DNA from: Dasania sp. GY-MA-18
GTDB lineage: Bacteria; Pseudomonadota; Gammaproteobacteria; Pseudomonadales; Dasaniaceae
Direction of reading: 5' to 3'
Assembly (NCBI RefSeq): GCF_024734385.1
Contig: NZ_JANHAP010000003.1
Location: 62,001 to 126,000 of the forward strand
Length of the DNA: 64,000 bases
Position 1 is the stretch's first letter. Each line of letters begins with the position of its first letter. Both the position numbers and the translations under genes were made by a program. The notes beneath the pieces were generated by a model. That model worked only from the letters and a program-made list of their open reading frames with translations. It was not told where the DNA came from and made no database searches. Shown here piece after piece: positions 18,002-27,507 of the stretch.

Positions 18002-20065
18002 GTGTCTAAACATTCTGTCTTTTTCTTACCCCTGTTAACGGTTGCTGCCAGTGCAGCGATGGCGACAAACTCTGAAAATTATTATGACGAAAGTGATTTA
18101 CTGGTAGATATACCGTTAGTAAGCGCTGGCGCACGTATGGCGCAGGCGCGTCATTACTCGCCCTCTTCCGTTACAGTGATAGACAGCGAAACCATTGCCG
18201 CCTTGGCGCCTAACAGCCTAGTGGAAGTGTTCCGTTTAGTGCCGGGGCTAATGAGTTTCTATATTAATGCTTCCATGCCGGGCTTATCTGGGCATGACCT
18301 AACCGATGACGATCCACGCCGTTTAGAAGTGCGTATCAATGGCCGCAGCGTCTATGTACCCACTTTCCCAACGGTTAATTGGAATTCGTTGGGTATAGTG
18401 CCCGATGATATAGAGCGTATAGAAGTCGTGCGCGGTTCCAATGTGCCTGCCTATGGCTCTAATGCGGTGGTAGGGGCGGTGAGTATTATTACCAAAAGCC
18501 CGCTTGAAGAGAGCGGCACCCATATACGCAGCACCGTAGGTGAAAACAATACCCGCAATATTAATATACGCAGCAATTTTGAAATGACTAACGGCTATGG
18601 TCAGTGGCGCTTTGCCCATAGAGAAAACGATGGCTTCGATGTGCTGGATGACAGCACTTCGGTAGACCATCTAGTGTTTAATACCACCCTAACCCCTAAC
18701 TTGCTGGATAGCTACACGGTGGAGCTGGGGGTAAGCGAGGGCCGTTTTGGTATAGGCGACGGTGATTATGTGTACGCTTTTGCTGATGATAAAAATACCA
18801 GCTATTGGTTATCGCTGGGCTGGCTACGCGATGAAGGCAAGCAGCGTTGGGAAGGGTATTTTTCTTACTACGACAGCCACTCGGTGCATACACTGCCATT
18901 ATCGTTATCGGTTGGGGAAGGCTGGGATGCTGAACAACTGGATCGTTATCTTGCTGGCAAGCCCGATGTGGTGGTGGATTATGGCTGGGGTCTGCGGGAC
19001 TCACAGCTGTGGGAAGCCGAACTGGAGTACCAGTACAGTTTTAGCAAACAACTCAGAGTGTTAGCCGGTGCCGGTTATAAATACCAAAACATAGAAGCGC
19101 CCACCAATCTCAGTCACGGCGGTACTATTGATTACGGTATCTTGTATGGTTTTTCTAATATTGAATGGCAGCTTAGCCGCAAGTGGTTGGCCAATATTGG
19201 TTTTATGGCAGAAAACCAAGAACTAGATGAAACCCGCGTGTCACCCCGGGCATCGCTGCATTACCAGCTGTTACCACAACACAATTTTCGGATTAGTGCG
19301 GCCAAAGCTCACCGCAGTGCTTCAGTGTTTGAGTCACACCGGGAAGTGGTTGTGCGTGCCTACGACGATGTTTACGTAGATTACAATCTGCTCTCAGAGG
19401 ATAAGCTAGAGGCCGAAGAGATGGATAGCCTAGAGCTAGCCTACTACGGCAGTTTTTTTGATGGCAGGCTGGACATAGATTGGCGCGCCTTTCATGAAAA
19501 AATGGAAGGTGGCATAGACCATGTTAAGTGGTGGGTGGATCACTTAGGCTGGGATGCCAGTGCCGATTACGACGAAGGCGACCCTAGTGACCCTGATCAC
19601 AGAGCGCATTTTTTTACTAACAGTAAAAATTGGCGGGTAACGGGCTACGATATGCAGGTAAAGTGGCGGCCCACTGATAGTACAGTCGTGTCGCTGCAAT
19701 ATGCCAACCGACGTTTATATTTCACCCGTATAAGATACTGGACCCAAGCACCCCATGGTGAGAAGAGAGATAAACAGCGAGTGCCAGATCATACCGCCAG
19801 CCTGTTAATTACCCAGGATTTAGGCAGTGGCTGGAGTGCTTCGCTAATGAGCTATCATCAATCCGATATAGAGTGGCGCGGCGGCGAATTTGCCGAATCT
19901 TTTTATAGGCATGACATAGCGCTTAGCAAGGTGATGAAGTTTAATCAGTATCAGCTTAGGCTGGACTTAAAAGTTGATAATGTTACCGATGAAACCAACT
20001 TTGAATTTGAAACCTTAAACTACTTTAAGCGTACGGCCTATCTCAATGCTTCCTTGCAGTGGTAA
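18002..20065 (+). CDS. TonB-dependent receptor
   Basis: The 687-residue outer-membrane protein has a signal peptide (cleavage after AMA near residue 21), a plug domain (about 50-165, with VTVIDSETI, RINGRSVYVP and IEVVRGSN), and a beta-barrel to the end with a terminal aromatic residue (QW). A possible TonB box is in LLVDIPLV. The GTG start is supported by GAGG 5 bp upstream. It heads a plus-strand set with a response regulator, a binding protein and a hybrid kinase. No ABC or MFS import gene follows. This favours a sensing role, or uptake feeding the kinase module. The ligand is unknown. Confidence 0.92.
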   Translation: MSKHSVFFLPLLTVAASAAMATNSENYYDESDLLVDIPLVSAGARMAQARHYSPSSVTVIDSETIAALAPNSLVEVFRLVPGLMSFYINASMPGLSGHDLTDDDPRRLEVRINGRSVYVPTFPTVNWNSLGIVPDDIERIEVVRGSNVPAYGSNAVVGAVSIITKSPLEESGTHIRSTVGENNTRNINIRSNFEMTNGYGQWRFAHRENDGFDVLDDSTSVDHLVFNTTLTPNLLDSYTVELGVSEGRFGIGDGDYVYAFADDKNTSYWLSLGWLRDEGKQRWEGYFSYYDSHSVHTLPLSLSVGEGWDAEQLDRYLAGKPDVVVDYGWGLRDSQLWEAELEYQYSFSKQLRVLAGAGYKYQNIEAPTNLSHGGTIDYGILYGFSNIEWQLSRKWLANIGFMAENQELDETRVSPRASLHYQLLPQHNFRISAAKAHRSASVFESHREVVVRAYDDVYVDYNLLSEDKLEAEEMDSLELAYYGSFFDGRLDIDWRAFHEKMEGGIDHVKWWVDHLGWDASADYDEGDPSDPDHRAHFFTNSKNWRVTGYDMQVKWRPTDSTVVSLQYANRRLYFTRIRYWTQAPHGEKRDKQRVPDHTASLLITQDLGSGWSASLMSYHQSDIEWRGGEFAESFYRHDIALSKVMKFNQYQLRLDLKVDNVTDETNFEFETLNYFKRTAYLNASLQW

Positions 20066-20153
20066 GCTTACAGTCTAAGGATTAGTCTATAAGCGCTACA
20101 GCTAGGCAAACATAGCTAGAATAGCAAGCTTGTAAGGTATAGAAGGATTTTGC

Positions 20154-20804
20154 ATGAAAATAATTATTGCCGATGATCATGCGATGACCCGCGCAGGGGT
20201 TATCGCAGCCTTATCGGAAATGTACCCCGAGGCCGATATTATTGAGTGCAGTGATGCCGCGTCGGTTTTAGCCGCGGCCAAACAGCAGCACTTAGATTTG
20301 GCCATAGTCGATTTGTTTATGCCCGGCAGTGACGGCTTTGGTCTTTTAAAAAATCTCTGTAAAAATTACCCTGAGTTGCCGGTAGCGGTGCTGTCGGCCT
20401 CCGATAATCCTAAGCATGTACATAAGGCATTAGATTTAGGCGTCAGTGGCTTTATCCATAAAAGCAGCAGCTTTGATAGTATGCATAAAGCGATACAACA
20501 AGTGCTAGCGGGTGCTACCTATACCCCTAATTTAGCAGCTCCAGCAGATGAGCTGGCTACAGCCATGGCAGATGATGATAGCCCGGAAAAGCGCGATGCC
20601 ATCATCGCCAGCTTAACCAAGCGGCAGTTGGATATATTGGCCTGCCTAGCGCAGGGCATGAGTAACAAAGCCATAGCGGCAGATTTATTTATTTCTGAAA
20701 ATACGGTTAAAACTCACTTAAAAGCCATTATGGCGGAGCTGGGTTGTAACAATCGCACCGAAGCGGGTGTGCTGGCTGAAAAACTGAGCCTGCTACCTTC
20801 TTGA
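20154..20804 (+). CDS. LuxR/NarL-type response regulator
   Basis: The 216-residue protein has a receiver domain (1-120; phosphoacceptor Asp53 in IVDLFMPG, acidic pair DD at 7-8) and a C-terminal LuxR helix-turn-helix (about 150-210, with LTKRQLDILACLAQGMSNKAIA). It is likely the output partner of the hybrid kinase at 21792. Its stop overlaps an ATG of the next frame (TGATG), so translation may be coupled. Confidence 0.93.
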   Translation: MKIIIADDHAMTRAGVIAALSEMYPEADIIECSDAASVLAAAKQQHLDLAIVDLFMPGSDGFGLLKNLCKNYPELPVAVLSASDNPKHVHKALDLGVSGFIHKSSSFDSMHKAIQQVLAGATYTPNLAAPADELATAMADDDSPEKRDAIIASLTKRQLDILACLAQGMSNKAIAADLFISENTVKTHLKAIMAELGCNNRTEAGVLAEKLSLLPS

Positions 20805-20833
20805 TGCCCATGTTTGCTAAGGAAAGCTTTCTC

Positions 20834-21805
20834 ATGCTGGCGCAGTTATATGCTCGCAGCCTTGCCTGGCTAAGTATTTTTTTACTAAGCCTGTGTGGCA
20901 GCAGCTTAAGTTGGGCTAGCCCAAAAATTATTATTATTAACTCTTCTGATGCTCAGCCCTATCAGCTTGCCGCCGCAGCATTAAGCAAGCATTTAAGCGA
21001 TAGCGAAGAACTCGCGCAGTATCGTGTAGAGTTGTTAACCATTACCCAGGCCCAAAAAATCTCAGAGTTAGGCCTGGGGCCTGATAGTTTTATTGTGACC
21101 GTGGGCTCGGCTGCCGCAGAGTACGCCATACAGCTAAATCCCGATGTGGCCATAGTCAATAGCTTTATTACCCGCAATGCCTATCAGGCCATACGTGGGC
21201 AAGCAGCTGCAAACAAAGCCATTACTGCAGTGTTTATGGATCAGCCTATAGCGCGGCTTATACACTTAGCCAGTCTTTTAAAACAAGATCAGCAACCTTA
21301 CCGAATAGGCATGCTCAGCCAAACCGCATTGCCGGTAGATACTCCACACCCTGCCAGCATAGTAATTAATAGCGCTACATTACTGCTTAATCAAAACCCT
21401 ATTAAACAAATAGAACCGCTAATGAAAAATAGCGATGTTTTTATTGTTAGGCCCAATACCAGTTTATTTAATCGTTTAGTGGCTAAGTTAGTGCTGCAGT
21501 TGAGTATGCGCTATAAGACGCCGGTAATAGGGTTTTCAGAAAAATATGCCAAGGCCGGTGCTTTGTTATCGTTATATGCCAGCCCAGAAAACATAGGCCA
21601 AGATAGCGCTAAATTAATACATGATTGGATTAGCGATACACACAAAAATATGCCGGCGGCCCGCTATGGTAAAAGCTTTAGCATAGTGGTGAATCAGCGG
21701 GTTGCAAAAAAGATGGCGCTAAGTGTAGATGCAGAGCATTTAACACAACAATTACAGCAACGCGAATTACATAAACAAGAGGAAAATAATTTTGCAGATC
21801 AGTAA
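20834..21805 (+). CDS. ABC-type substrate-binding protein-like periplasmic protein
   Basis: From the ATG at 20834 the product has 323 residues with a clear signal peptide ending SWA. The rest fits the ABC_sub_bind family (PF04392-like): FIVTVGSAAAEYA, TAVFMDQPIARLI and a final region with KTPVIGFSEKYAKAGALLSLYASPENIG. AAGGA lies 10 bp before this start. An ATG at 20804 overlapping the regulator stop is an alternative. No permease or ATPase is adjacent. Because it is sandwiched between a regulator and a sensor kinase, with 14 bp overlap into the kinase gene, it probably presents a ligand to the kinase. Confidence 0.78.
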   Translation: MLAQLYARSLAWLSIFLLSLCGSSLSWASPKIIIINSSDAQPYQLAAAALSKHLSDSEELAQYRVELLTITQAQKISELGLGPDSFIVTVGSAAAEYAIQLNPDVAIVNSFITRNAYQAIRGQAAANKAITAVFMDQPIARLIHLASLLKQDQQPYRIGMLSQTALPVDTPHPASIVINSATLLLNQNPIKQIEPLMKNSDVFIVRPNTSLFNRLVAKLVLQLSMRYKTPVIGFSEKYAKAGALLSLYASPENIGQDSAKLIHDWISDTHKNMPAARYGKSFSIVVNQRVAKKMALSVDAEHLTQQLQQRELHKQEENNFADQ

Positions 21806-24500
21806 ATTATTTTCTTTTAGCCAATGGAGTCTCAGGGCTAGGGTGTCAGCACTGGTTGCGGTGCCGCTGGTGTGTATTACTTTATTAACAGTTTATAACA
21901 TTAATAGCGCACTGAGCCGCGAAACCGCTAGCTTAGAAGATCGCGTAGAAAAGTTATTGTTTTTGGCGGCCGATGCTGCCCAGCTGGCTTTATTTGCCGG
22001 TGATAGTGAGGCGCTAGATAATTTGGCTACCGCTATAATGCGAGATTCACAAATAGCCGAGCTATTATTTTTTGATGATGCCAAACAGCAGCTTAGCGGC
22101 CAGCCAGCGACTATTGCCAGCAAAGTTGTGGGGGATGATTTTGTCGATGGCAAGCAATTAGCAGTGGCTAATCACTGGGTCTTTGTACGTTCAGTAAAAC
22201 CCATGGGGGTGTTTATCGATGATGACCCTGAGCAGTATCAAGAGCCGGTCAGCCAAGAGCTATTAGGCTGGGTGCTGTTAACAGTGGATCTTAGTAATAG
22301 CCGTGATTATCGCGCCGCAGTGTTACGCAATAACCTATTAATAGCTGCGCTAATGTTAAGCATTGCACTATGGTTGGCGTTTCGATTTAGCCGGGCGGTA
22401 GTACGGCCTATTAATAAAATTACCGATGCTGTTGCTCGTTATGGTCAGGAAGATTTTAACCATCGTGTTGCCGAGCTGAGCTCGGGCGAATTAGGTGAGT
22501 TAGAAAAAGGCATTAATAAATTGGCTGAGCGGGTAGGGCAGTCACAATTGATTTTGAAAGCCGAGGTTGAAAAGGCCACCAATAAATGGGTGGCGGCGGC
22601 TAAAGACCTAGAGCGGCAAAACTTAGACTTGGCCGAGGCGAAAACTATTGCCGTTGAGGCCAACCACGCCAAAGATGATTTTTTGGCGCGTATGAGCCAT
22701 GAATTGCGCACACCCTTAACCGGAATTATGGGCTTTGTGCGGCTATTAGCTAAAACTGATCAGCCGAAATTACGACAGGAATACAGCGATATTATATTAA
22801 CCTCCTCTAGGGTATTACTGTCGACGATTAACGACATACTGGATTTTTCTAAGTTGCGCGCCAACTCCTTTGAGCTCAACCCCAGCCGTTTTAATCTGGA
22901 AACTTGTTTGTGTTCTGCCTTGGATTTGCACCGGGTGTCAGCTTTTGAGAAGGGGCTAGAGCTGAATGTATTAATCGATTCTGATGTGCCTCTAGAGCTA
23001 GTGGCCGATGTCGATAAATTACAAAAAGTGTTAAACAATATACTCTCAAACGCCGTGAAGTTTACCGAAGCCGGAGACATTATTGTGTTTGTTACCCTGC
23101 TAGAGCAACAGGGTGATGCGGCGGTGATTAATATAGCGATTAAAGATAGCGGCATAGGCATTAGCGCCGCTAATTTGCAGCGGCTGTTTAACCCCTTTTT
23201 TCAATGTGACGAAAGCAGCACCCGCAGTCACGATGGCACGGGCTTAGGTCTGTCTATAGCCGAAGACTTTGTCACCTTAATGGGTGGCCATATTAGTGTT
23301 GAGAGTGAGCAGGGTGAGGGCACAGAAGTGAGCTTTAGTTTTCTCTGCCAATTTCAGCAAAGCGCGGCTAAGCCTTTTGCCGTCGATGGCAGTTGGCGAG
23401 CACTTATTTATGATCGCAACCCCTGGACCCGGCGCTCGTGGCGTAACCAATTACTTAAGTACAGCAGTGATGTTTGTGTGTTGGCTAGCGCAGATAAACT
23501 ATTAGCCAGCTTATCGCAACAGCCCAAAGCAGACTTGCTGTTGCTAGGTTTTAATGCCCAGCTTGATAGTTACAAAGAGCTCAGTGCTTTACTACAAAGC
23601 ATAAGAGCGACGTATAAAGGGGTGATTCTTTTAGCCACTGCGGATGTAGGCAACAGCCAAATCATCGAACTGAGTGAGGCTTACAGTCACTGCTATTTAC
23701 TCAGCAAACCCTTAACCCATAGCCGCCTATGGGCTGCATTAGCTAAGGCTAACGAGGAGTCGGCGGCGGCTTTTATATCCTCTAGCAACAGCCCGCCAAG
23801 CCTAAAAGATAAAACTCTTAATAGCCCTCGTTTGCCGGCGGGGTTGGCGGTATTGGTGGCGGACGATAATCCCTTTAACCAGCGCTTACTACGCACGTTA
23901 TTACAGGCCGCCGGTGCCCAGGTAACCGTGGTTAATAACGGCCAAGAGGCGCAACGGCTATGTGCAAGGCAACGCTTTGATGCGCTGTTATTGGATTTGC
24001 ATATGCCCAAGCTCAATGGCATGCAAGTGAGTGAGGCCGTGCGCAAAGGGCAACTCAATAAGCAAACCCCCATTATTATCCTGACCGCCGATGCGCGTGC
24101 CGAGCAGCAGCCAGCCATGGCTGCAGCAGGAGTTGATGCGGTGAGCTATAAGCCCTTGGACGAACAGGATTTAATGGCAAAAATTCAGCGGCTAGCAACC
24201 CCGTGTGAGGTTGAGGCTGAGCCCGCATCCACTCGTGCGCTGGTAACGCTGGCTGCCAGTGATATTGAGGCGGAGTTAAATTTACAATTACAGGCCATCG
24301 CTAAGGCGCTATTAGCAAAAGATATAGCGGCAGTGCAGCAGCAGGTACATCAGCTGCTAGGGGTGATAGGTTTGTCGGGTATAGATAGCCTAGAGCAAGT
24401 TGCTGCAGAGCTAAGCCTAGCCGCCTCCGCGGGTGATATGGCGGCAGTGAGCCGCCATTATGAAAGGCTTGCTGCTGATTGCGCCGGTCTTACAGCATGA
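21792..24500 (+). CDS. BarA-like hybrid sensor histidine kinase with receiver and Hpt domains
   Basis: The 902-residue membrane kinase has TM1 (about 17-35), a periplasmic domain (about 36-175), TM2 (about 178-196), HAMP (about 197-250), HisKA with His303 (MSHELRTPLTG), HATPase (about 410-520), a receiver-like segment without a clear Asp (about 535-650), a true receiver with Asp735 (LLLDLHMPK) and a C-terminal Hpt with His853 (HQLLG). The phosphate path would be His303-Asp735-His853 and then Asp53 of the LuxR regulator. The start is TTG, supported by AGAGGA 8 bp upstream and by overlap with the binding-protein gene. The Hpt motif has Leu where Lys is usual. Confidence 0.93.
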   Translation: MQISKLFSFSQWSLRARVSALVAVPLVCITLLTVYNINSALSRETASLEDRVEKLLFLAADAAQLALFAGDSEALDNLATAIMRDSQIAELLFFDDAKQQLSGQPATIASKVVGDDFVDGKQLAVANHWVFVRSVKPMGVFIDDDPEQYQEPVSQELLGWVLLTVDLSNSRDYRAAVLRNNLLIAALMLSIALWLAFRFSRAVVRPINKITDAVARYGQEDFNHRVAELSSGELGELEKGINKLAERVGQSQLILKAEVEKATNKWVAAAKDLERQNLDLAEAKTIAVEANHAKDDFLARMSHELRTPLTGIMGFVRLLAKTDQPKLRQEYSDIILTSSRVLLSTINDILDFSKLRANSFELNPSRFNLETCLCSALDLHRVSAFEKGLELNVLIDSDVPLELVADVDKLQKVLNNILSNAVKFTEAGDIIVFVTLLEQQGDAAVINIAIKDSGIGISAANLQRLFNPFFQCDESSTRSHDGTGLGLSIAEDFVTLMGGHISVESEQGEGTEVSFSFLCQFQQSAAKPFAVDGSWRALIYDRNPWTRRSWRNQLLKYSSDVCVLASADKLLASLSQQPKADLLLLGFNAQLDSYKELSALLQSIRATYKGVILLATADVGNSQIIELSEAYSHCYLLSKPLTHSRLWAALAKANEESAAAFISSSNSPPSLKDKTLNSPRLPAGLAVLVADDNPFNQRLLRTLLQAAGAQVTVVNNGQEAQRLCARQRFDALLLDLHMPKLNGMQVSEAVRKGQLNKQTPIIILTADARAEQQPAMAAAGVDAVSYKPLDEQDLMAKIQRLATPCEVEAEPASTRALVTLAASDIEAELNLQLQAIAKALLAKDIAAVQQQVHQLLGVIGLSGIDSLEQVAAELSLAASAGDMAAVSRHYERLAADCAGLTA

Positions 24501-24745
24501 GCATGATCAGCCAAAAAATTAAAAAATCACCCGTATAGGTGACGCGCGCTAACCATCAGCGACGTATATTAACCCCTCGCTAAGCCGTTGTTAGGATGAA
24601 ACATGGATGCACAAGGGGTGCGCTTAGCGACTTATTACACCATTGCCCTAGCAGTAGATTTACTTATGTGCCGCCAACAATAATAACGCAGCACTCGGTC
24701 TATCATTTCACACAATAGCTAGGTGTTATTCAATAAGCTCTAGTT
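24501..24745. other. Intergenic region with interleaved inverted repeats
   Basis: TCGCTAAGC (24577-24585) pairs with GCTTAGCGA (24622-24630), and ACCCCT (24572-24577) pairs with AGGGGT (24614-24619). The order is a-b-a'-b', so the pairings compete or form a pseudoknot. A smaller hairpin TCACC/GGTGA lies near 24530. A 26-codon frame (24603-24683) with AGGA upstream is possible but unsupported. Confidence 0.35.
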
Positions 24746-25144
24746 ATGGATATGCTGGTAAAAAATAACATTTTCCCTATACAAGAATACAGCCTCTCTT
24801 TTGGCAACTTTCAGTTTTTTGCAGACTATGTGTGTTGCGAAATTAACGAGGGCGTAGACTTGGATGAAGCCAAGTTGCTGCAGTTTTATGCTTTATGCAG
24901 TGATGTGTTTCAGGGTGAGCGCTTTGCGGTTATAGAGTTAAGGCTGAGCTCTTTTTCGGTAGACCCCAGCTTTTATATTAAGCACAGTTACTTGCTCTCG
25001 CAGGTTAAAGCCCATGCCATGGTGTTAGCGGGCGGTACTTTTGCCCAGCTCAGTGAATTTGAGGCGCAATGTATAAAACATTGCCCTTGCCGGGTATTTC
25101 ATTCACTTAGCGAGGCTATAGATTGGGTGACCCAGCAAGCCTAA
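24746..25144 (+). CDS. Small protein, possibly STAS/SpoIIAA-like
   Basis: The 132-residue soluble protein is not clearly recognised. The spacing of hydrophobic strands and helices (FAVIELRLSSFSVDPSFYIKHSYLL, then AHAMVLAGG) and the length resemble SpoIIAA-like or STAS-type single-domain proteins. There is no signal peptide or membrane segment, and three or more cysteines occur near the C-terminus (CIKHCPC). It follows the hybrid kinase on the same strand after 245 bp, so it might belong to that module, but nothing proves it. Confidence 0.55.
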   Translation: MDMLVKNNIFPIQEYSLSFGNFQFFADYVCCEINEGVDLDEAKLLQFYALCSDVFQGERFAVIELRLSSFSVDPSFYIKHSYLLSQVKAHAMVLAGGTFAQLSEFEAQCIKHCPCRVFHSLSEAIDWVTQQA

Positions 25145-25172
25145 AACGGCTAGGCTAAGCCGCAGCAATAGG

Positions 25173-25427
25173 CTAATGCAAGGTGGCCGAACCCTCCAGC
25201 ACATAGACATCATTATAACGGCAGGCTTCCATCCACAGCGGCCACTCCATGGGCAGCAGGCTATCTATGGCCAGCATAGCTTGGCGTTGTTCGTGTTCTG
25301 ATAGGCAGTGTATATAAGCTTCCAGCTTTTCCAGTTGTACCCCCGCCATGCGGAAAATATCCAGGCTTTGGTCACGCTGAGCCCACTCTATGCTGGTGCG
25401 CAGATTGGCTAATTGCTGCTTAAACAT
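25173..25427 (-). CDS. Conserved-looking small hypothetical protein
   Basis: The 84-residue, probably helical protein has no signal peptide or recognised motif. Leu/Gln/Glu-rich helices and two Trp near the C-terminus (PMEWPLWMEACRYND) are the main traits. It converges on the preceding gene with a 28-bp gap. Coding status is supported by codon pattern and by the lack of a better frame. Function is unknown. Confidence 0.5.
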   Translation of the reverse strand: MFKQQLANLRTSIEWAQRDQSLDIFRMAGVQLEKLEAYIHCLSEHEQRQAMLAIDSLLPMEWPLWMEACRYNDVYVLEGSATLH

Positions 25428-25547
25428 ATGTCACCTTTTTGTTAACAAATTATATGCAGGTGACTAATGCAACATAGGGGCCAATAAGCCCGGTGCCTAG
25501 CTAGAAAGATAAGCGATTGATTATTAAAAGAAAATAGCAGGTAAATA

Positions 25548-25571
25548 GCCGCCAAGGTGGTGCCTGGCGGC
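25548..25571 (-). terminator. Hairpin after the dicarboxylate symporter
   Basis: GCCGCCA (25548-25554) and TGGCGGC (25565-25571) form a 7-bp stem. On the minus strand it comes about 30 bp after the symporter stop and is followed by TATTTA, a weak terminator tail. Confidence 0.35.
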
Positions 25572-25598
25572 CAGATTTTTGGCGCTAGCGCTGGCTGT

Positions 25599-26894
25599 TT
25601 ACCCCGCCAGCTTAGGCTCTAGGTCTACGGCGGTGCTTTCACCTTCGGTTTTGGCGATGACTACGGCGCCGCAGGCATCACTAAAAACATTAACCGCGGT
25701 GCGCATCATATCGAGTATGCGGTCGGTGACCAGCAATAGCCCAAGGCCTTCCAAGGGTAAGCCTATGACACCTAAGATGACGGTAATCGCCACCAGGCTG
25801 GCTGCGGGTATACCCGCCACCCCTATAGAGGTGAGCAGGGCGACCAAGACCACAATAAACTGCTGGCTAAAGCTCAGGTCCAAGCCATAGGCTTGGGCGA
25901 TAAACATAGCGGCCACGCATTCATACAGGGCGGTACCGTCCATATTAATAGTGGCACCCAGGGGCAGTACAAAACTGGTAGTGCGATTGGACACCCCTAC
26001 CTCTTTTTCTACGGTTTCTAAACTCAGCGGCAGGGTAGCTGAGCTGGAGGCGGTAGAAAAAGCAGTGAGCATGACCGGCGACATTTTTTTCATAAAGGCG
26101 CCGGGGCTGACCTTAGCAAAAAATCGTAAGATTAATGGCAGCACTACAAAGGCGTGTATTAGTAATGCGGCAAAGGCCGTTAAAAAGAAAATCATTAAGG
26201 GTTTAAAAGCTTCAAAGCCCGTGGCGGCTACGGTTTTGGCGACCAGCCCAAACACCCCTAACGGTGCAAACTTCATCACCCACATGGTGATGAACATCAT
26301 AATATCGAATACGCCCTGCCAGGCGTCTTGCAGCAGCTGGCCGCGGCTGCTGTCTATGCGGGTCATAAAAAAGCCAAATAATAGGCTAAAAAATATCAGC
26401 CCCAACATTTGCCCATCGGCTGCGGCTTCCACCACATTGGTGGGCACCATGCGCAAGAATACTTCGCTGAGATCACTAATATTACTGCCCTCTACCTTGC
26501 CTATCACCTCATCGAGTTGCTGCTTATCGGTGCTAAGGTTGAGCCTGGAACCCGCGGGTTCACCATCAATAATGCCCGGGGTGGTCAAGTTGACTAAGGC
26601 TAGCCCTAAGACTATCGCCAAGGTGCTACTGGTTAGGTAAAAGGCAATGGTTTTACCGCCTAACCGGCCTAAATGTTTACTGCTGCCTATGCCGCTAATA
26701 CCGCAAATAATTGAGGCCATGATTAAGGGCACAATAATCATTTTTAAGGCGTTTAAAAATAAGCTGCCCATAAAGCTATAGGCTGAGATTAACGGGATAC
26801 CCAGCAAGCTGCTGTCGCTGGAGGTGGCAAGGCCGGCTAGCACCGCCAGTACCATGGCGATAATAATTTGCCAGTGCAGAGCTAATTTTTTCAT
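25599..26894 (-). CDS. Dicarboxylate/amino acid:cation symporter (SDF family)
   Basis: The 431-residue inner-membrane protein belongs to the GltP/DctA (DAACS) family. Typical features are FVLPLGATINMDGTALYE (about 315-332), the serine-rich hairpin FSTASSSATLPLS (about 282-294) and GIPAASLVA in the second hairpin. It takes up C4-dicarboxylates, glutamate or aspartate with Na+ or H+. The exact substrate cannot be read. It is transcribed alone on the minus strand. Confidence 0.93.
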   Translation of the reverse strand: MKKLALHWQIIIAMVLAVLAGLATSSDSSLLGIPLISAYSFMGSLFLNALKMIIVPLIMASIICGISGIGSSKHLGRLGGKTIAFYLTSSTLAIVLGLALVNLTTPGIIDGEPAGSRLNLSTDKQQLDEVIGKVEGSNISDLSEVFLRMVPTNVVEAAADGQMLGLIFFSLLFGFFMTRIDSSRGQLLQDAWQGVFDIMMFITMWVMKFAPLGVFGLVAKTVAATGFEAFKPLMIFFLTAFAALLIHAFVVLPLILRFFAKVSPGAFMKKMSPVMLTAFSTASSSATLPLSLETVEKEVGVSNRTTSFVLPLGATINMDGTALYECVAAMFIAQAYGLDLSFSQQFIVVLVALLTSIGVAGIPAASLVAITVILGVIGLPLEGLGLLLVTDRILDMMRTAVNVFSDACGAVVIAKTEGESTAVDLEPKLAG

Positions 26895-26952
26895 AGTTGG
26901 CCTTCGTTTATTTTTTATTGTTTGTGGGTGTAGGTTATGAATAGTCCAGCGG

Positions 26953-27495
26953 CTATTGGCTGATGTTGTGCAATAAGCTTAGCACCTTTGCCAGGCCTAG
27001 GCCTTGCAGATGCTTGATATTGGTATCGGGTATGCTCTCGGGGTCGGGGTGATGGGCTATGGCCTGCTCCAGTTGTTGCTCGCGTATAAAATGCAGCATG
27101 GGGAAGGGGGAGCGGTTGCTGTAGTGGCTAACATCGTCTTCGGCGACACCGGCAAATACATACTGGGGGTGAAAGGTGGCGATTTGCAGGGTGCCTTCCA
27201 AGCCTGCCTCTAGCAGCAGGTCGTTGGCCCAATCGGCAAAATCTAAGTAGTCGTGAAAATCTGCCAAGGCCTGGTCGAATACCAATAGGCTGGTGCTTAG
27301 GGTTTTTGGGTCGCTTTGTACGAGTAGGTCTAGCTCGGCTAGTACTTGCCGCACCATCTCCTGCTCATCATTGCTGCTGCATAGGGCTATGCGTATGCTG
27401 TCCTCTTCCAATACCTTTTGGGCAAAGGGGCAGAGGTTAAGCTTAATAACAAAATCTGTTAGCCAGGCGCGAGTTTGTTGTTGGGGGCTAGGCAT
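26953..27495 (-). CDS. DUF1415 family protein
   Basis: The 180-residue cytosolic protein matches the DUF1415 pattern: WLTDFVIKLNLCPFA at 11-25, ATFHPQYVFAG near 107-117 and NRSPFPMLHFIRE near 127-139. Function of the family is not known. It sits 12 bp after the DUF938 methyltransferase gene on the same strand, so they are probably co-transcribed. Confidence 0.85.
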   Translation of the reverse strand: MPSPQQQTRAWLTDFVIKLNLCPFAQKVLEEDSIRIALCSSNDEQEMVRQVLAELDLLVQSDPKTLSTSLLVFDQALADFHDYLDFADWANDLLLEAGLEGTLQIATFHPQYVFAGVAEDDVSHYSNRSPFPMLHFIREQQLEQAIAHHPDPESIPDTNIKHLQGLGLAKVLSLLHNISQ

Positions 27496-27507
27496 TAGTG
27501 ATTTTTC

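Noticed and set aside
25951-26640. 229-codon plus-strand frame
   Set aside because: It lies antisense to the dicarboxylate symporter, whose family match is clear. The predicted protein has shadow-like composition.
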